DNA of 36,624 bases from Atopobiaceae bacterium (lineage in GTDB: Bacteria; Actinomycetota; Coriobacteriia; Coriobacteriales; Atopobiaceae), in contig JAFWKQ010000082.1 of NCBI GenBank assembly GCA_017545665.1, positions 1-36,624 of the forward strand, in the 5' to 3' direction. Under the pieces are notes generated by a model that was not told the origin of the DNA, did not search any database, and worked only from the letters and a program-made list of their open reading frames with translations. This document shows positions 1-8,011 of this stretch, piece by piece. The position numbers and the translations under genes were made by a program. Every line of letters begins with the position of its first letter. Position 1 is the stretch's first letter.

Positions 1-1
1 C

Positions 2-385
2 CTACGCGTCCACGGGCCACTCGGTGCCCTCCTGGGGGTCGCCGTTCTCGTCGAGCAGGGTGCGCACGCCGTTGTGGGTCTGGTCGGCGTTGATCACGTT
101 GCCCGTCGTGGCGTCGACGGTCACGCTGTAGTGCACCTCGCCCAGGTCGAGCTCGACCACGTAGTAGACGGTGCCGCCGCCCTCGATCGGGCCCCTGGCG
201 GTGACGTTCATCGCCTCGCCCTTGGCCGCGCCGCCCGCGCCCGTGTGGCTGCACGCCACCGAGATGGCCCCCTCGCGGGACACCTTGACCCACGTGCCGA
301 TGTCGTTGGACTGCTCGGCCCTCACGGTCTGCTGGGGCTTGGCCTGCTGCTGTTGCTGGGCCGGCTTGGCCTGCTGCTGCGCTGC
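2..385 (-). pseudogene. 3' fragment of a PepSY-like secreted protein
   Basis: The open frame runs from just after an in-frame TAG (386-388) to a TAG at 2-4. It begins with a Gln/Ala/Lys/Pro-rich linker (AAQQQAKPAQQQQQAKPQQT) with no ATG, signal peptide or ribosome site. It continues into about 107 residues whose end (YYVVELDLGEVHYSVTVDA, then TTGNVIN) matches the strand pattern of PepSY domains, which are usually found in secreted or membrane-anchored proteins. A GTG at 323-325 could formally start a 107-residue protein, but it lies in the middle of the linker and has no Shine-Dalgarno. I infer that the N-terminal part was deleted. Palindromic repeats lie about 60 bases upstream of the break. 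A frameshift or an unusual start is a less likely explanation. Confidence 0.55.
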
Positions 386-447
386 CTATGAATACGCGCT
401 TCCCGCGGGGGCGTCCCAGGCGCGCGTTACTTGTGTGCAGGATGTGT

Positions 448-480
448 GCGGGACAAAGGGGACTGTCCCCTTTGGCCCGC
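448..480. repeat. Palindromic repeat family R1, copy A
   Basis: Core AAAGGGGACTGTCCCCTTT, a 9-base self-complementary arm on each side, flanked by GCGGGAC on the left and GGCCCGC on the right. The same core recurs at 491-522, 18550-18583 and 30495-30525. Confidence 0.85.
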
Positions 481-490
481 TTTCCGACTT

Positions 491-522
491 GGGTACAAAG
501 GGGACTGTCCCCTTTGGCCCGG
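491..522. repeat. Palindromic repeat family R1, copy B
   Basis: Same core as copy A, in direct orientation 43 bases further on. It begins 7 bases beyond the stop codon of the SnoaL-like gene on the minus strand, so it could act as that gene's 3' hairpin. Confidence 0.85.
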
Positions 523-528
523 TTTAAG

Positions 529-993
529 CTAGCTCTTGTCGGCGTCCTTGTTCATCGTACGCACGGTCATCTGGGAAAGAATTGGATACGCCTTAACGAA
601 CCCGCCCTCGTGGTGATAGCAGTACCTTCGAATGAGACCATTCTCGTCCATCGTGCACGTTATGATGCCACGCGACTCGTACGGGGTGTTTTGGGGAGGG
701 ATGGAAATGCCGCCGGGCATCTCCCAAACCCCCGTCCACGTGCCTGTTTCCATGTACTGCAAAAAGACGAAGTCGCCGTCTTCGAGGAGGTGCTCCACCT
801 CAAAGTGGGTGTCGGGGAAGGCAGCCCAGTAGCGGTCGGACATGTCCGCGTAGTTACCCGCGCCCATTTCCTCCCAATTGGTCTCTGCGGACTTGCGCCG
901 GAAATCTGGCGCAAAGCAGGCAACCACTGCAGCAGAGTCATGGTCGTTCTGTGCCTCTACGAACCTTCTCATTGTCTCAACGTTTTTGGACAT
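529..993 (-). CDS. SnoaL-like (NTF2-fold) ester-cyclase family protein
   Basis: 154 residues, the usual size of a single-domain SnoaL/NTF2-like protein. The opening MSKNVETMRRFVEAQNDHD is followed by a fall-off to VACFAPDF and the internal pattern YWAAFPDTHFEVEHLLEDGD, then GTWTG. This is the conserved layout of the SnoaL-like polyketide cyclase family. Such proteins form a cone-shaped pocket, and the substrate cannot be told from sequence. The ATG at 991-993 follows GAGAGGAAT at good spacing. A perfect 9+9 inverted repeat at 1034-1055 lies about 40 bases upstream of the start, suggesting regulation by a small repressor or activator. No signal peptide is seen, so it is probably cytoplasmic. 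Confidence 0.85.
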   Translation of the reverse strand: MSKNVETMRRFVEAQNDHDSAAVVACFAPDFRRKSAETNWEEMGAGNYADMSDRYWAAFPDTHFEVEHLLEDGDFVFLQYMETGTWTGVWEMPGGISIPPQNTPYESRGIITCTMDENGLIRRYCYHHEGGFVKAYPILSQMTVRTMNKDADKS

Positions 994-1033
994 GGCAAAT
1001 TCCTCTCTCCCCTAACACCCCATAGCGAGGCAA

Positions 1034-1055
1034 GGTTTGCCAACTCTGGCAAACC
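1034..1055. promoter_or_regulatory. Inverted-repeat operator candidate upstream of the SnoaL-like gene
   Basis: GGTTTGCCA and TGGCAAACC are exact inverse complements separated by ACTC. The site lies between the gene start (993) and an AT-rich stretch (1056-1095, containing TATATACTAT on the minus strand) that could hold the promoter. No regulator gene is adjacent, so the binding protein is unknown. Bases 1096-1281 show nothing I can identify. Confidence 0.5.
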
Positions 1056-1281
1056 AGCAATAAATAGCATACATCTAATAGTATATAACGTGTAGGCTGA
1101 GACCATCCAATTCACGAAAGTGAGCTCTCAAATGGGTACCAATGAGTGCCAAGGAATTTACGCGTGATGACGTTTTCTCCTGTCTGGCAGCGAACAGGCT
1201 GGAGATCCCGTTGTTCTAAAACTTCTCGTATATCGGCCAAGCCCTGGCAAATGCAAAGCCTTTCCTAGGGTTTCCCCGCCG

Positions 1282-1464
1282 TTACGAACCACGCCTTTTT
1301 ATGCACGCAGGGCAATTGCAAAGCACCTGCGAGTCAAGCTTCTTGAATGCATCGATAGTGCGCTGGCGTTCCTCCTCGCGTGCCTTGGAAGCCTCGGCGG
1401 CCTGCTTGCGAAGCGCGAGATGCTCCGATAAGGTCAGCCTCTTTCCACCTCTTTTACGTGCCAT
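1282..1464 (-). CDS. Small basic protein with a CxCxxC motif, unknown function
   Basis: I do not recognise this family. With the ATG at 1462-1464 (preceded by TTGGAG at 6 bases) it has 60 residues: a basic N-terminus (MARKRGGKRLTLSEH), a charged helix rich in Lys, Arg and Glu, and a C-terminal CNCPACIKRR segment that could bind zinc. The frame also stays open to an ATG at 1566 (94 residues), adding a further basic segment, but that start has a poor ribosome site. It lies about 180 bases from msrA on the same strand and is not obviously in an operon. Codon use looks ordinary. It could be a short nucleic-acid-binding protein or a remnant. Confidence 0.4.
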   Translation of the reverse strand: MARKRGGKRLTLSEHLALRKQAAEASKAREEERQRTIDAFKKLDSQVLCNCPACIKRRGS

Positions 1465-1644
1465 AGCATTCTCCAACATACATTCAATAGGGGGCTTTTT
1501 GCTCCTTCTCTTTTGCTGGCGTAACAGCTCTTTGGGTACCTGCTCTGCGGGAAGTATACTGTACATGCGCGAGAAGCCCTAGATAGCAGCAAGAATGTCA
1601 AAAAATGAGGCGCGGGACGTTACTGCAATAGAGGCTGGTTTTGT

Positions 1645-2172
1645 CTACAGCGACGCGAGCACCTCGTCCATCTCCATGCGCGATATGTGACAATAGCCGC
1701 CTGGATTCTTGACAAGGTATTCCTGGTGATACTCCTCCGCGTCAAAGAAGCTGCTCAGCTCATGCACCTCGACGCAAAACGGCATTCCCTGGGCTTCCAG
1801 GCGATCACGCTCGTCACCTGCAACGCGCCGTACGACATCCCCAATTTCAACGTCGCCTGCATCCCAGTAGATTCCTGTTTGATACTGCGTTCCCACATCG
1901 TTGCCTTGCTGGTTTTGCACGGCAGGGTCAACTACGCGGAAGAAGGCCCAAAGGATCTTTTCCAAGGAGACAACCGAGGGGTCAAACGTCACGCACACCG
2001 TCTCGCGAAAGCCAGTGTCGCCCTGGCATACGCGCTCGTAGGTAACGCCTTGCGCAAGTCTTCCGTTGGCATAACCAACCTGGGTGTCAACGACGCCAGG
2101 AATCTGCCGAAACAGCTCCTCAACACCCCAAAAGCAACCTCCTGCAAGATAGATGGAGCAAATGGTGGCCAT
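1645..2172 (-). CDS. msrA: Peptide-methionine (S)-S-oxide reductase MsrA
   Basis: 175 residues, the usual MsrA length. It reduces the S-epimer of methionine sulfoxide in proteins and free methionine, as part of cytoplasmic oxidative-damage repair. The signature GGCFWGVEE puts the catalytic cysteine at residue 13. NPGGYCHI near the end carries the likely resolving cysteine at about 161. QTGIYW and the AEEYHQEYL block are also family hallmarks. The ATG at 2170-2172 follows AAGGAGATCATT. An upstream frame extension to 2298 has no family similarity and was rejected. It is transcribed away from the amidohydrolase gene and has no MsrB partner in the window. Confidence 0.95.
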   Translation of the reverse strand: MATICSIYLAGGCFWGVEELFRQIPGVVDTQVGYANGRLAQGVTYERVCQGDTGFRETVCVTFDPSVVSLEKILWAFFRVVDPAVQNQQGNDVGTQYQTGIYWDAGDVEIGDVVRRVAGDERDRLEAQGMPFCVEVHELSSFFDAEEYHQEYLVKNPGGYCHISRMEMDEVLASL

Positions 2173-2402
2173 AATGATCTCCTTGCGTACGCATCGTCCA
2201 ATCGTCATACGAGCCGAACCCCATTGTATGTTATCGCCATCACGATCCAAAACGTCCTCAATCGCCCGCAGGCTTGAGGCCTGCCTAACGGCTCGCACTT
2301 ATCAGTCACAATACTTATTTGACAAAGGCCCAACAAGAACATCAAAGCAGCGCTGATTGATGGTATAGAATAGTTTCTAATTCCATTGGAAAGGACGATA
2401 CC

Positions 2403-3311
2403 ATGACATCCATCGACGTATTCGCCCACGTGTTGCCACCGACGTTCTACGCAAAGATGCTCGAGATAGAGCCCAAGATCCCGGAGCGTTACGCGTTCTT
2501 TAACAACCCCACGCTCTCGAACATGGAGATGCGCCGCACACACTGGGACGGAAGGACCAGGCAGGTCATAAGCTTCGTGAACGCCCTGCCCGAGGACTAC
2601 GTGGGACCGGACGAGTCAGCCAAACTCTGCTGGGAAGGCAACGAGGAGCTCATCGTCATGCGCCGCGCGGACGCGGACATGTTTGAGGCAGCAGTGCTCA
2701 TGGTTCCCCTAAACAACGTGGACGAGGCCGTGCGCATCGTGCGCGAGCAGGTGCTGCCAAACGACGACGTCGTGGGCGTTCAAATCTTCACGCGAGAGCT
2801 GGGCCTCTCCATCGCCGACGAGCGGTTTCGCCCACTCTTCTGTACGCTCGCGCAGGAGGGCGTCCCCGCTTTGTTGCATCCTGTGTTCGACCCGCGCAAG
2901 CCCGACAACAACATCGTATTCTCCTGGGAGTACGAGCTCACGCAGGCCATGCTGCAGATGGTGCAAGCAGGTCTTTTTCAGGAATTTCCCAACCTCAAGG
3001 TCATATGCCACCACGCTGGCGCAATGGTTCCGTTCTTTGCGGGACGCGTGGATCGTATCCTTTCCTCAGAGCAGGCGGCTGACATGCGCAAGTTCTACGT
3101 GGACACGGCCATCCTGGGCAATACCAAGGCATTGGAGCTTGCCGTGGACTATTACGGCATCGACCATGTTGTGTTTGGCACCGACGCACCATTGGGCATC
3201 CCGCCTGCCGGCGCCACACGTGAGATCCTTGCGGCCATCGATGCGATGAGCATCAGCGAGGCAGAAAAGGAAGCGATTCTGTTTGCCAACTACCGACAAC
3301 TCGTTGGATAA
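2403..3311 (+). CDS. Amidohydrolase-2 (ACMSD-like) family protein
   Basis: 302 residues, typical of the amidohydrolase_2 group that includes aminocarboxymuconate-semialdehyde and resorcylate decarboxylases, metal-dependent TIM-barrel enzymes. The N-terminal metal motif is DVFAHVLP, where the family usually has an HxH or ExH pair, so the first ligand position is Phe7. The other hallmarks are present: LLHPVFDP, VICHHAGAMVPFFAGR and FGTDAPLG. Substrate unknown. The ATG follows AAAGGACGATACC. The next gene starts 27 bases later and is probably co-transcribed. With a ligand lost it may bind metal differently, or be a non-catalytic or hydrolytic variant. The assignment to the superfamily is firm; the reaction is not. 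Confidence 0.88.
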   Translation: MTSIDVFAHVLPPTFYAKMLEIEPKIPERYAFFNNPTLSNMEMRRTHWDGRTRQVISFVNALPEDYVGPDESAKLCWEGNEELIVMRRADADMFEAAVLMVPLNNVDEAVRIVREQVLPNDDVVGVQIFTRELGLSIADERFRPLFCTLAQEGVPALLHPVFDPRKPDNNIVFSWEYELTQAMLQMVQAGLFQEFPNLKVICHHAGAMVPFFAGRVDRILSSEQAADMRKFYVDTAILGNTKALELAVDYYGIDHVVFGTDAPLGIPPAGATREILAAIDAMSISEAEKEAILFANYRQLVG

Positions 3312-3338
3312 GCCATAGCCTAGAGTAAGGAGCCTGCC

Positions 3339-3980
3339 ATGATCACCCGCCTTTTCAAGCTCGGCCGCAAGTTGGATAACGCCGAGGAGTTCAACCGCGT
3401 TGGCGAGGCCAACCTCACCACCTCCGTCGACACCGAGCCAGGCACACTTGCCATGTACTCGACCCACCTGGCCGACGACCCCGCGATGTGCTACGTCTTC
3501 GAAGTCTACGCAGACGACGACGCCTACCAGGTGCACGCTTCGTCCGCGCAGTTCAAGGCCTACGTGGACATGGCCGCAGACAACCTCACGAGTCGCGAGG
3601 TATGCCAGGTTAGGCCCGAGCTCATGTTGGAGAAGCCAGAGGGCCTTAAGGTGTGCGACGGCAATGCCTCACCGCGCTGCTGCTTCGTGCAGATCAAGCC
3701 CAAAAAGCTCGACGCGTTCCGCGAGGCCGTCTTTGCCAACATGCGCACGTCGGTGGAAAAAGAGCCGGGAGTTCTCTACCTCTATGCCTGCAGCTTTGCC
3801 GACGACCCACTGCATTGGGTCTTCTGGGAGGGCTACGCCAGCGAGGAAGCCTACGAGACGCATCGCAAAACCGAGCACTTCAAGGCATATATTGCCGCGA
3901 CGGAGGACTGCCTAGCCAAGAAGGAGCTCATTCCCCTTGTGGCGGATTGCCTCGCGAGCAAGGGCACGCTCAACGGTTAA
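3339..3980 (+). CDS. Tandem antibiotic-biosynthesis-monooxygenase (ABM) domain protein
   Basis: 213 residues that read as two copies of one roughly 95-residue domain. Copy 1 has EPGTLAMYSTHLADDPAMCYVFEVYADDDAYQVHASSAQFKAYV. Copy 2 has EPGVLYLYACSFADDPLHWVFWEGYASEEAYETHRKTEHFKAYI, about 110 residues on. This is the dimeric alpha-beta barrel (ABM, YgiN-like) fold. Single-domain members dimerise and act as quinol monooxygenases or heme-degrading enzymes. Here the dimer is probably made within one chain. TAAGGAG precedes the ATG. The gene is the second in a pair with the amidohydrolase, which suggests one small catabolic or detoxification step. A perfect 29-base inverted repeat follows the stop. 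Confidence 0.85.
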   Translation: MITRLFKLGRKLDNAEEFNRVGEANLTTSVDTEPGTLAMYSTHLADDPAMCYVFEVYADDDAYQVHASSAQFKAYVDMAADNLTSREVCQVRPELMLEKPEGLKVCDGNASPRCCFVQIKPKKLDAFREAVFANMRTSVEKEPGVLYLYACSFADDPLHWVFWEGYASEEAYETHRKTEHFKAYIAATEDCLAKKELIPLVADCLASKGTLNG

Positions 3981-3986
3981 GCAACT

Positions 3987-4094
3987 GTTCACGCTCCGCG
4001 CTTGCGCCCGTCCCGTATGCGACTCCATGCACGCATCTCTCACTCGCTTCGTGTGTCGCCGCTTGCGGGACGGGCGCAAGCGCGGAGCGTGAAC
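3987..4094. repeat. Structured hairpin element H, copy 1
   Basis: The arms at 3987-4015 and 4066-4094 are perfect 29-base inverse complements around a 50-base loop. The inner part carries TTCGTGTGTCGCCGCTTGCGGGACGG, which matches two other copies (7800-7865 in reverse, 29735-29806 in direct orientation). It lies directly after the ABM gene and could serve as a 3' hairpin, but no T-run follows. Confidence 0.75.
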
Positions 4095-4221
4095 CAAGCA
4101 GGGCTTCCGCTCGCCGTTTTTTTTGCAGGCTGGCCACACAGCAACTCACATTGTATGTACATTTAGCATATTTTTAGATAACATATAACGATGAATACGA
4201 ATTCGGTCCTGTGGAGCAAAG

Positions 4222-5205
4222 ATGAACATCAACGAGATAGCAAAGCGCGCCGGGGTATCACGGGCAACGGTCTCTCGCTATCTCAACGACGGTTATGTAT
4301 CACAGGAGAAGCGTACCCGCATAAGCCGCATCATCGAGGAGACGGGCTACGTTCCCTCAAGCCAAGCGCAACAACTCCGCAACGGAAAGACCCATCTTGT
4401 GGGCGTCATCATTCCAAAGATCAACTCGCAATCGGTGAGTCGCATGGTAGAGGGCGTTACGAGCAAACTTGCCGAGCACGGATACCAAGTGCTTTTGGCC
4501 AACACCGAAAACGACGAGAGCAAGGAAATCGAGTACCTCAGAATCCTCAACCAAGGTGACCGCGTTGACGGAATCATACTGTTGGGAACGGTTTTTAACG
4601 AAGCCCATGAAAAGGTGATAAGGCGCCTTCGCGTACCTTTCGTGGTGCTCGACCAACATTTTGAAGGTCACGCATGCATTTATCAGGACGATTATCATGC
4701 CGTGCGCGACCTTACCCAACTCGCACTTTCCACGGCACGAAAGCCCGCCTACATTGGCGTATTCGAAGAAGATCGCGCCGTTGGCGTAATGCGCAGACAA
4801 GGTTTTTTGGACGCATGCGCGCAGGTAGGCATAGACGTCTTACCCGAGGCCATGCAGTTCGCCAGCTTTACTTCCGATTCCGGGTACTTTGCGGCAGAAA
4901 AAATCCTCGAACACGTTCCGGACGTTGACACCATAGTCTGCGCGACGGACGAGATGGCGTTTGGCGCCATTATGTACATGCGCGAGTATGGCAAGCGCGT
5001 GCCCGAAGACGTCCAGGTAACCGGTGTGGGAGACAGCCCCATGAGCAGGATCATCATCCCCGCGCTCAGCACCGTGCATCTGCCGTTCAAAACCAGCGGA
5101 ATAAAAGCTGCCGAGATGTTGCTACGCCAAATATCCTTTCCCAATGAGAACCCCGTTAGCATCTGCATGCCGTATGAGGTATACCAGCGAAACTCCCTGC
5201 GTTAG
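4222..5205 (+). CDS. scrR: LacI-family regulator, probable sucrose repressor
   Basis: 327 residues, typical LacI/GalR length. The N-terminal helix-turn-helix is MNINEIAKRAGVSRATVSRY, followed by the hinge helix (SSQAQQLRNG) and a periplasmic-binding-like sensor domain (LVGVIIPKINSQSVSRMVEG, VDGIILLG, CATDEMAFGAIMYMREYGKRVPEDVQVTG). The start follows GTGGAG. It is the first gene of a same-strand sucrose cluster. Two near-identical operator candidates lie upstream of the permease (5318-5333) and of the kinase (7978-7993). Inference: it represses both units and is released by a sugar or sugar-phosphate. The symbol rests on context. The effector cannot be read from sequence. Confidence 0.85.
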   Translation: MNINEIAKRAGVSRATVSRYLNDGYVSQEKRTRISRIIEETGYVPSSQAQQLRNGKTHLVGVIIPKINSQSVSRMVEGVTSKLAEHGYQVLLANTENDESKEIEYLRILNQGDRVDGIILLGTVFNEAHEKVIRRLRVPFVVLDQHFEGHACIYQDDYHAVRDLTQLALSTARKPAYIGVFEEDRAVGVMRRQGFLDACAQVGIDVLPEAMQFASFTSDSGYFAAEKILEHVPDVDTIVCATDEMAFGAIMYMREYGKRVPEDVQVTGVGDSPMSRIIIPALSTVHLPFKTSGIKAAEMLLRQISFPNENPVSICMPYEVYQRNSLR

Positions 5206-5317
5206 CGAAATCCTTCTTTGCTTTTTATTCGTCATCCTCAAAGAATGCAAATTTTCATCACCGTTTTTTCATTTCTCGCCAAAATATGAGTTCGCAGGTA
5301 GTACTATGGGATGCATA

Positions 5318-5333
5318 TGAGAACGATTCCATA
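5318..5333 (-). promoter_or_regulatory. LacI-type operator candidate upstream of the sucrose permease
   Basis: On the minus strand it reads TATGGAATCGTTCTCA, differing at one base from 7978-7993. It has the central CG typical of LacI-family operators and partial dyad symmetry. It lies about 90 bases before the permease ATG, in a 219-base leader that contains no gene. Confidence 0.6.
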
Positions 5334-5424
5334 GCCACTCTGGCCGTTTGGCTTTGTCAAATCGCCTCATATGTACGTTTTATCTGTTGGAAAGGAAAGA
5401 GGAGAGGGAAAGGAAGGTTTTCTT

Positions 5425-7476
5425 ATGGCAGCTGAGCACGAGCAAGCAGCGAGAGAAATCCTTGCCGCAGTAGGTGGCGCAGACAACGTCGTTTCCGCCG
5501 CGCACTGCGCAACCCGCCTTCGTCTCGTCATCGCTGACGACTCGAAGGTAAACATGGACGCCGTCGAGGACGCCACGCTTGCGAAGGGCAACTTCCAGGC
5601 ATCTGGCCAACTCCAGGTGATCTATGGCACGGGCACCGTAAACAAGGTATTCGACGAGTTCTGCAAGCAGGGCAACATTAAGGTTGGCTCTACTGACGAC
5701 GCCAAGGCAGCCGCGGCCGCCAAGGGCAACCCCATCCAGCGCGGCATCAAGGCCCTGGGCGATGTCTTCGTACCCATCATCCCCGCCATCGTGGCTTCTG
5801 GTCTGCTCATGGGCCTCACCGAGGGCCTCAACAACGCAGCGGGTCACGCACTCGAGACCAACAACTGGTGGATCCTCATCCACGCGTTCTCCAACGCGTC
5901 ATTCGTGTTCTTGCAAATCCTAATCGGCTTCTCGGCCGCACGCGTGTTTGGCGGCAACGAGTTCCTCGGTGGCGTAATCGGCATGATCATGAACCACACC
6001 GGCCTTATCAACGCATGGTCCCTGCCAGCCGACAAGAGCCTGTACTTTACCGTCGGTTCGCCACAGGCTGCTGAGTTCTATAATAACTACGTAAACAGCC
6101 ACTTCCTACCAAACGTTATTAATCCAGGCGATGGCACAAGCATGCTCATTGACAGCGCTGGCGCTACCGCAGACAAGATCATTGCGGCTGGCGGCGCACC
6201 TCAGGTCTCCCTGTTTGGCATGCTTCCCGTTACGCTCCAGGGCTATCAGGGCCATGTCATTCCCGTAGTGGTAGCCGTGTTCCTTATGTGCGTCATCGAG
6301 AAGTGGCTGCACGCCCACGTGCCCGACATGCTCGATCTCTTCGTAACCCCGCTGTGCACGGTCCTGGTCACCGGTCTTCTTACCATGATCGTCATCGGCC
6401 CCATCTTCTCGATGCTCGAAGAGTATGTAATGCAGTTCTTCAAGTTCCTATTAGGCATACCGTTTGGCTTAGGTGGCGCGTTAGCAGGTGCAATATACCC
6501 GCTAACGGTAGTTCTTGGCGTGCACCACATGTTCAACGCGCTTGAGGCCGGTCTCGTGGCACAGGGCGCCGACAACTTCAACCCCATTATCTCTGCTGCC
6601 AACGTGGCACAGGGCGCCGCGTGCTTCGCCGTCTTCGTAAAGACCGCGTCCGCAAAGAAGAAGGGCCTCGCCCTCCCCTCCGGCATCTCCTCGCTCCTCG
6701 GCATCACCGAGCCTGCTATTTATGGTGTAAACCTTCCTGCCCTTAAGCCGTTTATCGCAGCCGTCTGCGGCGCAGCTGCCGGTGGCGCGATTTCGGCCTT
6801 CACAGGTCTGTACTCCATCGCCTACGGCATTACCGGCATCTTTGGTTACCTCATCACTGCCGACGCAGTCAAGTACACCATCGTAATCGCCGTCGCCTTC
6901 GCCGTTGCCTTTGCCGTCACCTTCGTGCTCTACAAGGACGACGAGAAGACCAAGGCCGCCGCTGCTCGCGAGGCTGCCAAGGCCGAAGCTCCCGCGACGC
7001 CCGCCGAGGTTAGCGCCGACTACGCCGCTGGCACCGTCGTTGCTCCCATGACTGGCGAGTGCATCGATATGAAGACCGTCTCCGACCCCGTGTTCTCGTC
7101 CCTCGCCATGGGCAACGGCGTTGCCATTGAGCCCACCGAGGGCGGCATCTTCGCTCCCGTAAACGGCCAGGTTACCATGGTTGCCGGCACTGGTCACGCT
7201 GTGGGCCTCATGGCCGACGACGGCACCGAGATCCTCATCCACGCTGGCATCGACACCGTTGAGCTCAACGGCGAGCCCTTCGACATCAAGGTTGCTTCCG
7301 GCGACACCGTCAAGGCTGGTCAGCTCCTCATCGATGCCGACCTCGACGCCATCAAGGCTGCCGGCAAGCCCGCCACCACGATGGTAATCGTCACAAACTC
7401 CGACGACTACGCTTCCATCGACCAGACCTATGGCGCCTGCAAGGCTGGCCAGAAGGTCATCGACCTCAAGAAGTAG
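5425..7476 (+). CDS. scrA: Sucrose-type PTS permease, EIIBCA fusion
   Basis: 683 residues from the ATG at 5425, which follows GGAAAGGAAGG. An earlier in-frame ATG at 5371 adds no family sequence. Domains: EIIB about 1-90 with phospho-cysteine 28 in SAAHCATRLRLV; membrane EIIC about 100-510 with many hydrophobic segments and the GITEPAIYGVNLP motif; a linker; EIIA about 540-683 with ILIHAGIDTVEL, phospho-histidine about 606, and GHAVG upstream. It imports and phosphorylates the sugar using phosphate from HPr. The neighbouring fructokinase and GH32 hydrolase make sucrose the likely substrate; a trehalose or beta-glucoside permease would have the same layout. A strong terminator at 7505-7536 ends the unit. 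Confidence 0.92.
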   Translation: MAAEHEQAAREILAAVGGADNVVSAAHCATRLRLVIADDSKVNMDAVEDATLAKGNFQASGQLQVIYGTGTVNKVFDEFCKQGNIKVGSTDDAKAAAAAKGNPIQRGIKALGDVFVPIIPAIVASGLLMGLTEGLNNAAGHALETNNWWILIHAFSNASFVFLQILIGFSAARVFGGNEFLGGVIGMIMNHTGLINAWSLPADKSLYFTVGSPQAAEFYNNYVNSHFLPNVINPGDGTSMLIDSAGATADKIIAAGGAPQVSLFGMLPVTLQGYQGHVIPVVVAVFLMCVIEKWLHAHVPDMLDLFVTPLCTVLVTGLLTMIVIGPIFSMLEEYVMQFFKFLLGIPFGLGGALAGAIYPLTVVLGVHHMFNALEAGLVAQGADNFNPIISAANVAQGAACFAVFVKTASAKKKGLALPSGISSLLGITEPAIYGVNLPALKPFIAAVCGAAAGGAISAFTGLYSIAYGITGIFGYLITADAVKYTIVIAVAFAVAFAVTFVLYKDDEKTKAAAAREAAKAEAPATPAEVSADYAAGTVVAPMTGECIDMKTVSDPVFSSLAMGNGVAIEPTEGGIFAPVNGQVTMVAGTGHAVGLMADDGTEILIHAGIDTVELNGEPFDIKVASGDTVKAGQLLIDADLDAIKAAGKPATTMVIVTNSDDYASIDQTYGACKAGQKVIDLKK

Positions 7477-7504
7477 TTCTCGGCCATTTCGAGCTTCTTG
7501 CTCA

Positions 7505-7536
7505 AGCGCGCATCCGCGAGGGTGCGCGCTTTTTTT
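7505..7536 (+). terminator. Rho-independent terminator after the sucrose permease
   Basis: AGCGCGCATCC pairs with GGGTGCGCGCT (one G-U pair) around a GCGA loop, followed by seven T. It begins 28 bases after the permease stop, so the kinase downstream needs its own promoter. Confidence 0.88.
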
Positions 7537-7610
7537 GCGCTTTGCGAAGGAACGACTCGCCCGCAGGCCTCCTCGCCGTACGCGCTTCTCGGTCGATGTC
7601 GGGTCTCCCG

Positions 7611-7771
7611 CCGGGTACACTTTTAGGTCCGCGACTTTCCCCACCGGGTACACAAATCGGCCATTTGTGTGCCCGGTGGGGTCGCCTGCGGACGCAAAAG
7701 TGTACTCGGCTCCCTCGGACCCTCTGGGAAGTGTACCCGGTGGGCACGTTTGCGGACGCAAAAGTGTACCC
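7611..7771. repeat. Cluster of GTGTACCCGG repeats in alternating orientation
   Basis: TGCGGACGCAAAAGTGTAC occurs exactly at 7687-7705 and 7751-7769. CCGGGTACAC occurs at 7611-7620 and 7644-7653, and its complement at 7731-7740, with a variant GTGTGCCCGGTGGGG at 7667-7681. The units fold back on each other. They fill most of the 535-base gap between permease and kinase, in which I see no gene. Confidence 0.75.
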
Positions 7772-7799
7772 AGCCCTGTCCTACACACCCGCACCCACG

Positions 7800-7865
7800 C
7801 CGCCCCGCAAGCGGCAACTCACGAAGTGAGCGAGCGAAGCGAGCGCGGAGCCGCGTGCGGGGCGG
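7800..7865 (-). repeat. Structured hairpin element H, copy 2 (reverse)
   Basis: The outer arms CCGCCCCGC (7800-7808) and GCGGGGCGG (7857-7865) pair, and an inner GCGGC/GCCGC also pairs. On the minus strand the interior reads GGCTCCGCGCTCGCTTCGCT then CGCTCACTTCGTGAGTTGCC, almost the same as the copy at 29735-29806. Confidence 0.75.
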
Positions 7866-7977
7866 GGCGGACAGGCACGCAGACGCAGACGGAAACCGCC
7901 CCTCACCTACTTGTGCAAAGCGGTCACATACTCGTGCCACACCATTAAGAGGGCATGGTGTATTCTTCTATGAGGTG

Positions 7978-7993
7978 TATGGAATCGTTCCCA
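7978..7993 (+). promoter_or_regulatory. LacI-type operator candidate upstream of the fructokinase
   Basis: TATGGAATCGTTCCCA, 15 of 16 bases identical to the site at 5318-5333. It ends 18 bases before the kinase ATG, a position where a repressor would block transcription. Confidence 0.62.
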
Positions 7994-8011
7994 CAGAAAG
8001 GGGCACGCAAG

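Noticed and set aside
1096..1281. Possible small gene or RNA
   Set aside because: Short frames have no ribosome site or family pattern, and no tRNA or stable fold was evident by eye.
7611..7771. Possible CRISPR array
   Set aside because: Units are in alternating orientation with irregular spacing and no unique spacers of constant length; no cas genes.
6502..7794. 430-codon open frame on the minus strand opposite the permease
   Set aside because: Gly/Val/Asp-rich antisense of scrA and the repeats; no family resemblance.
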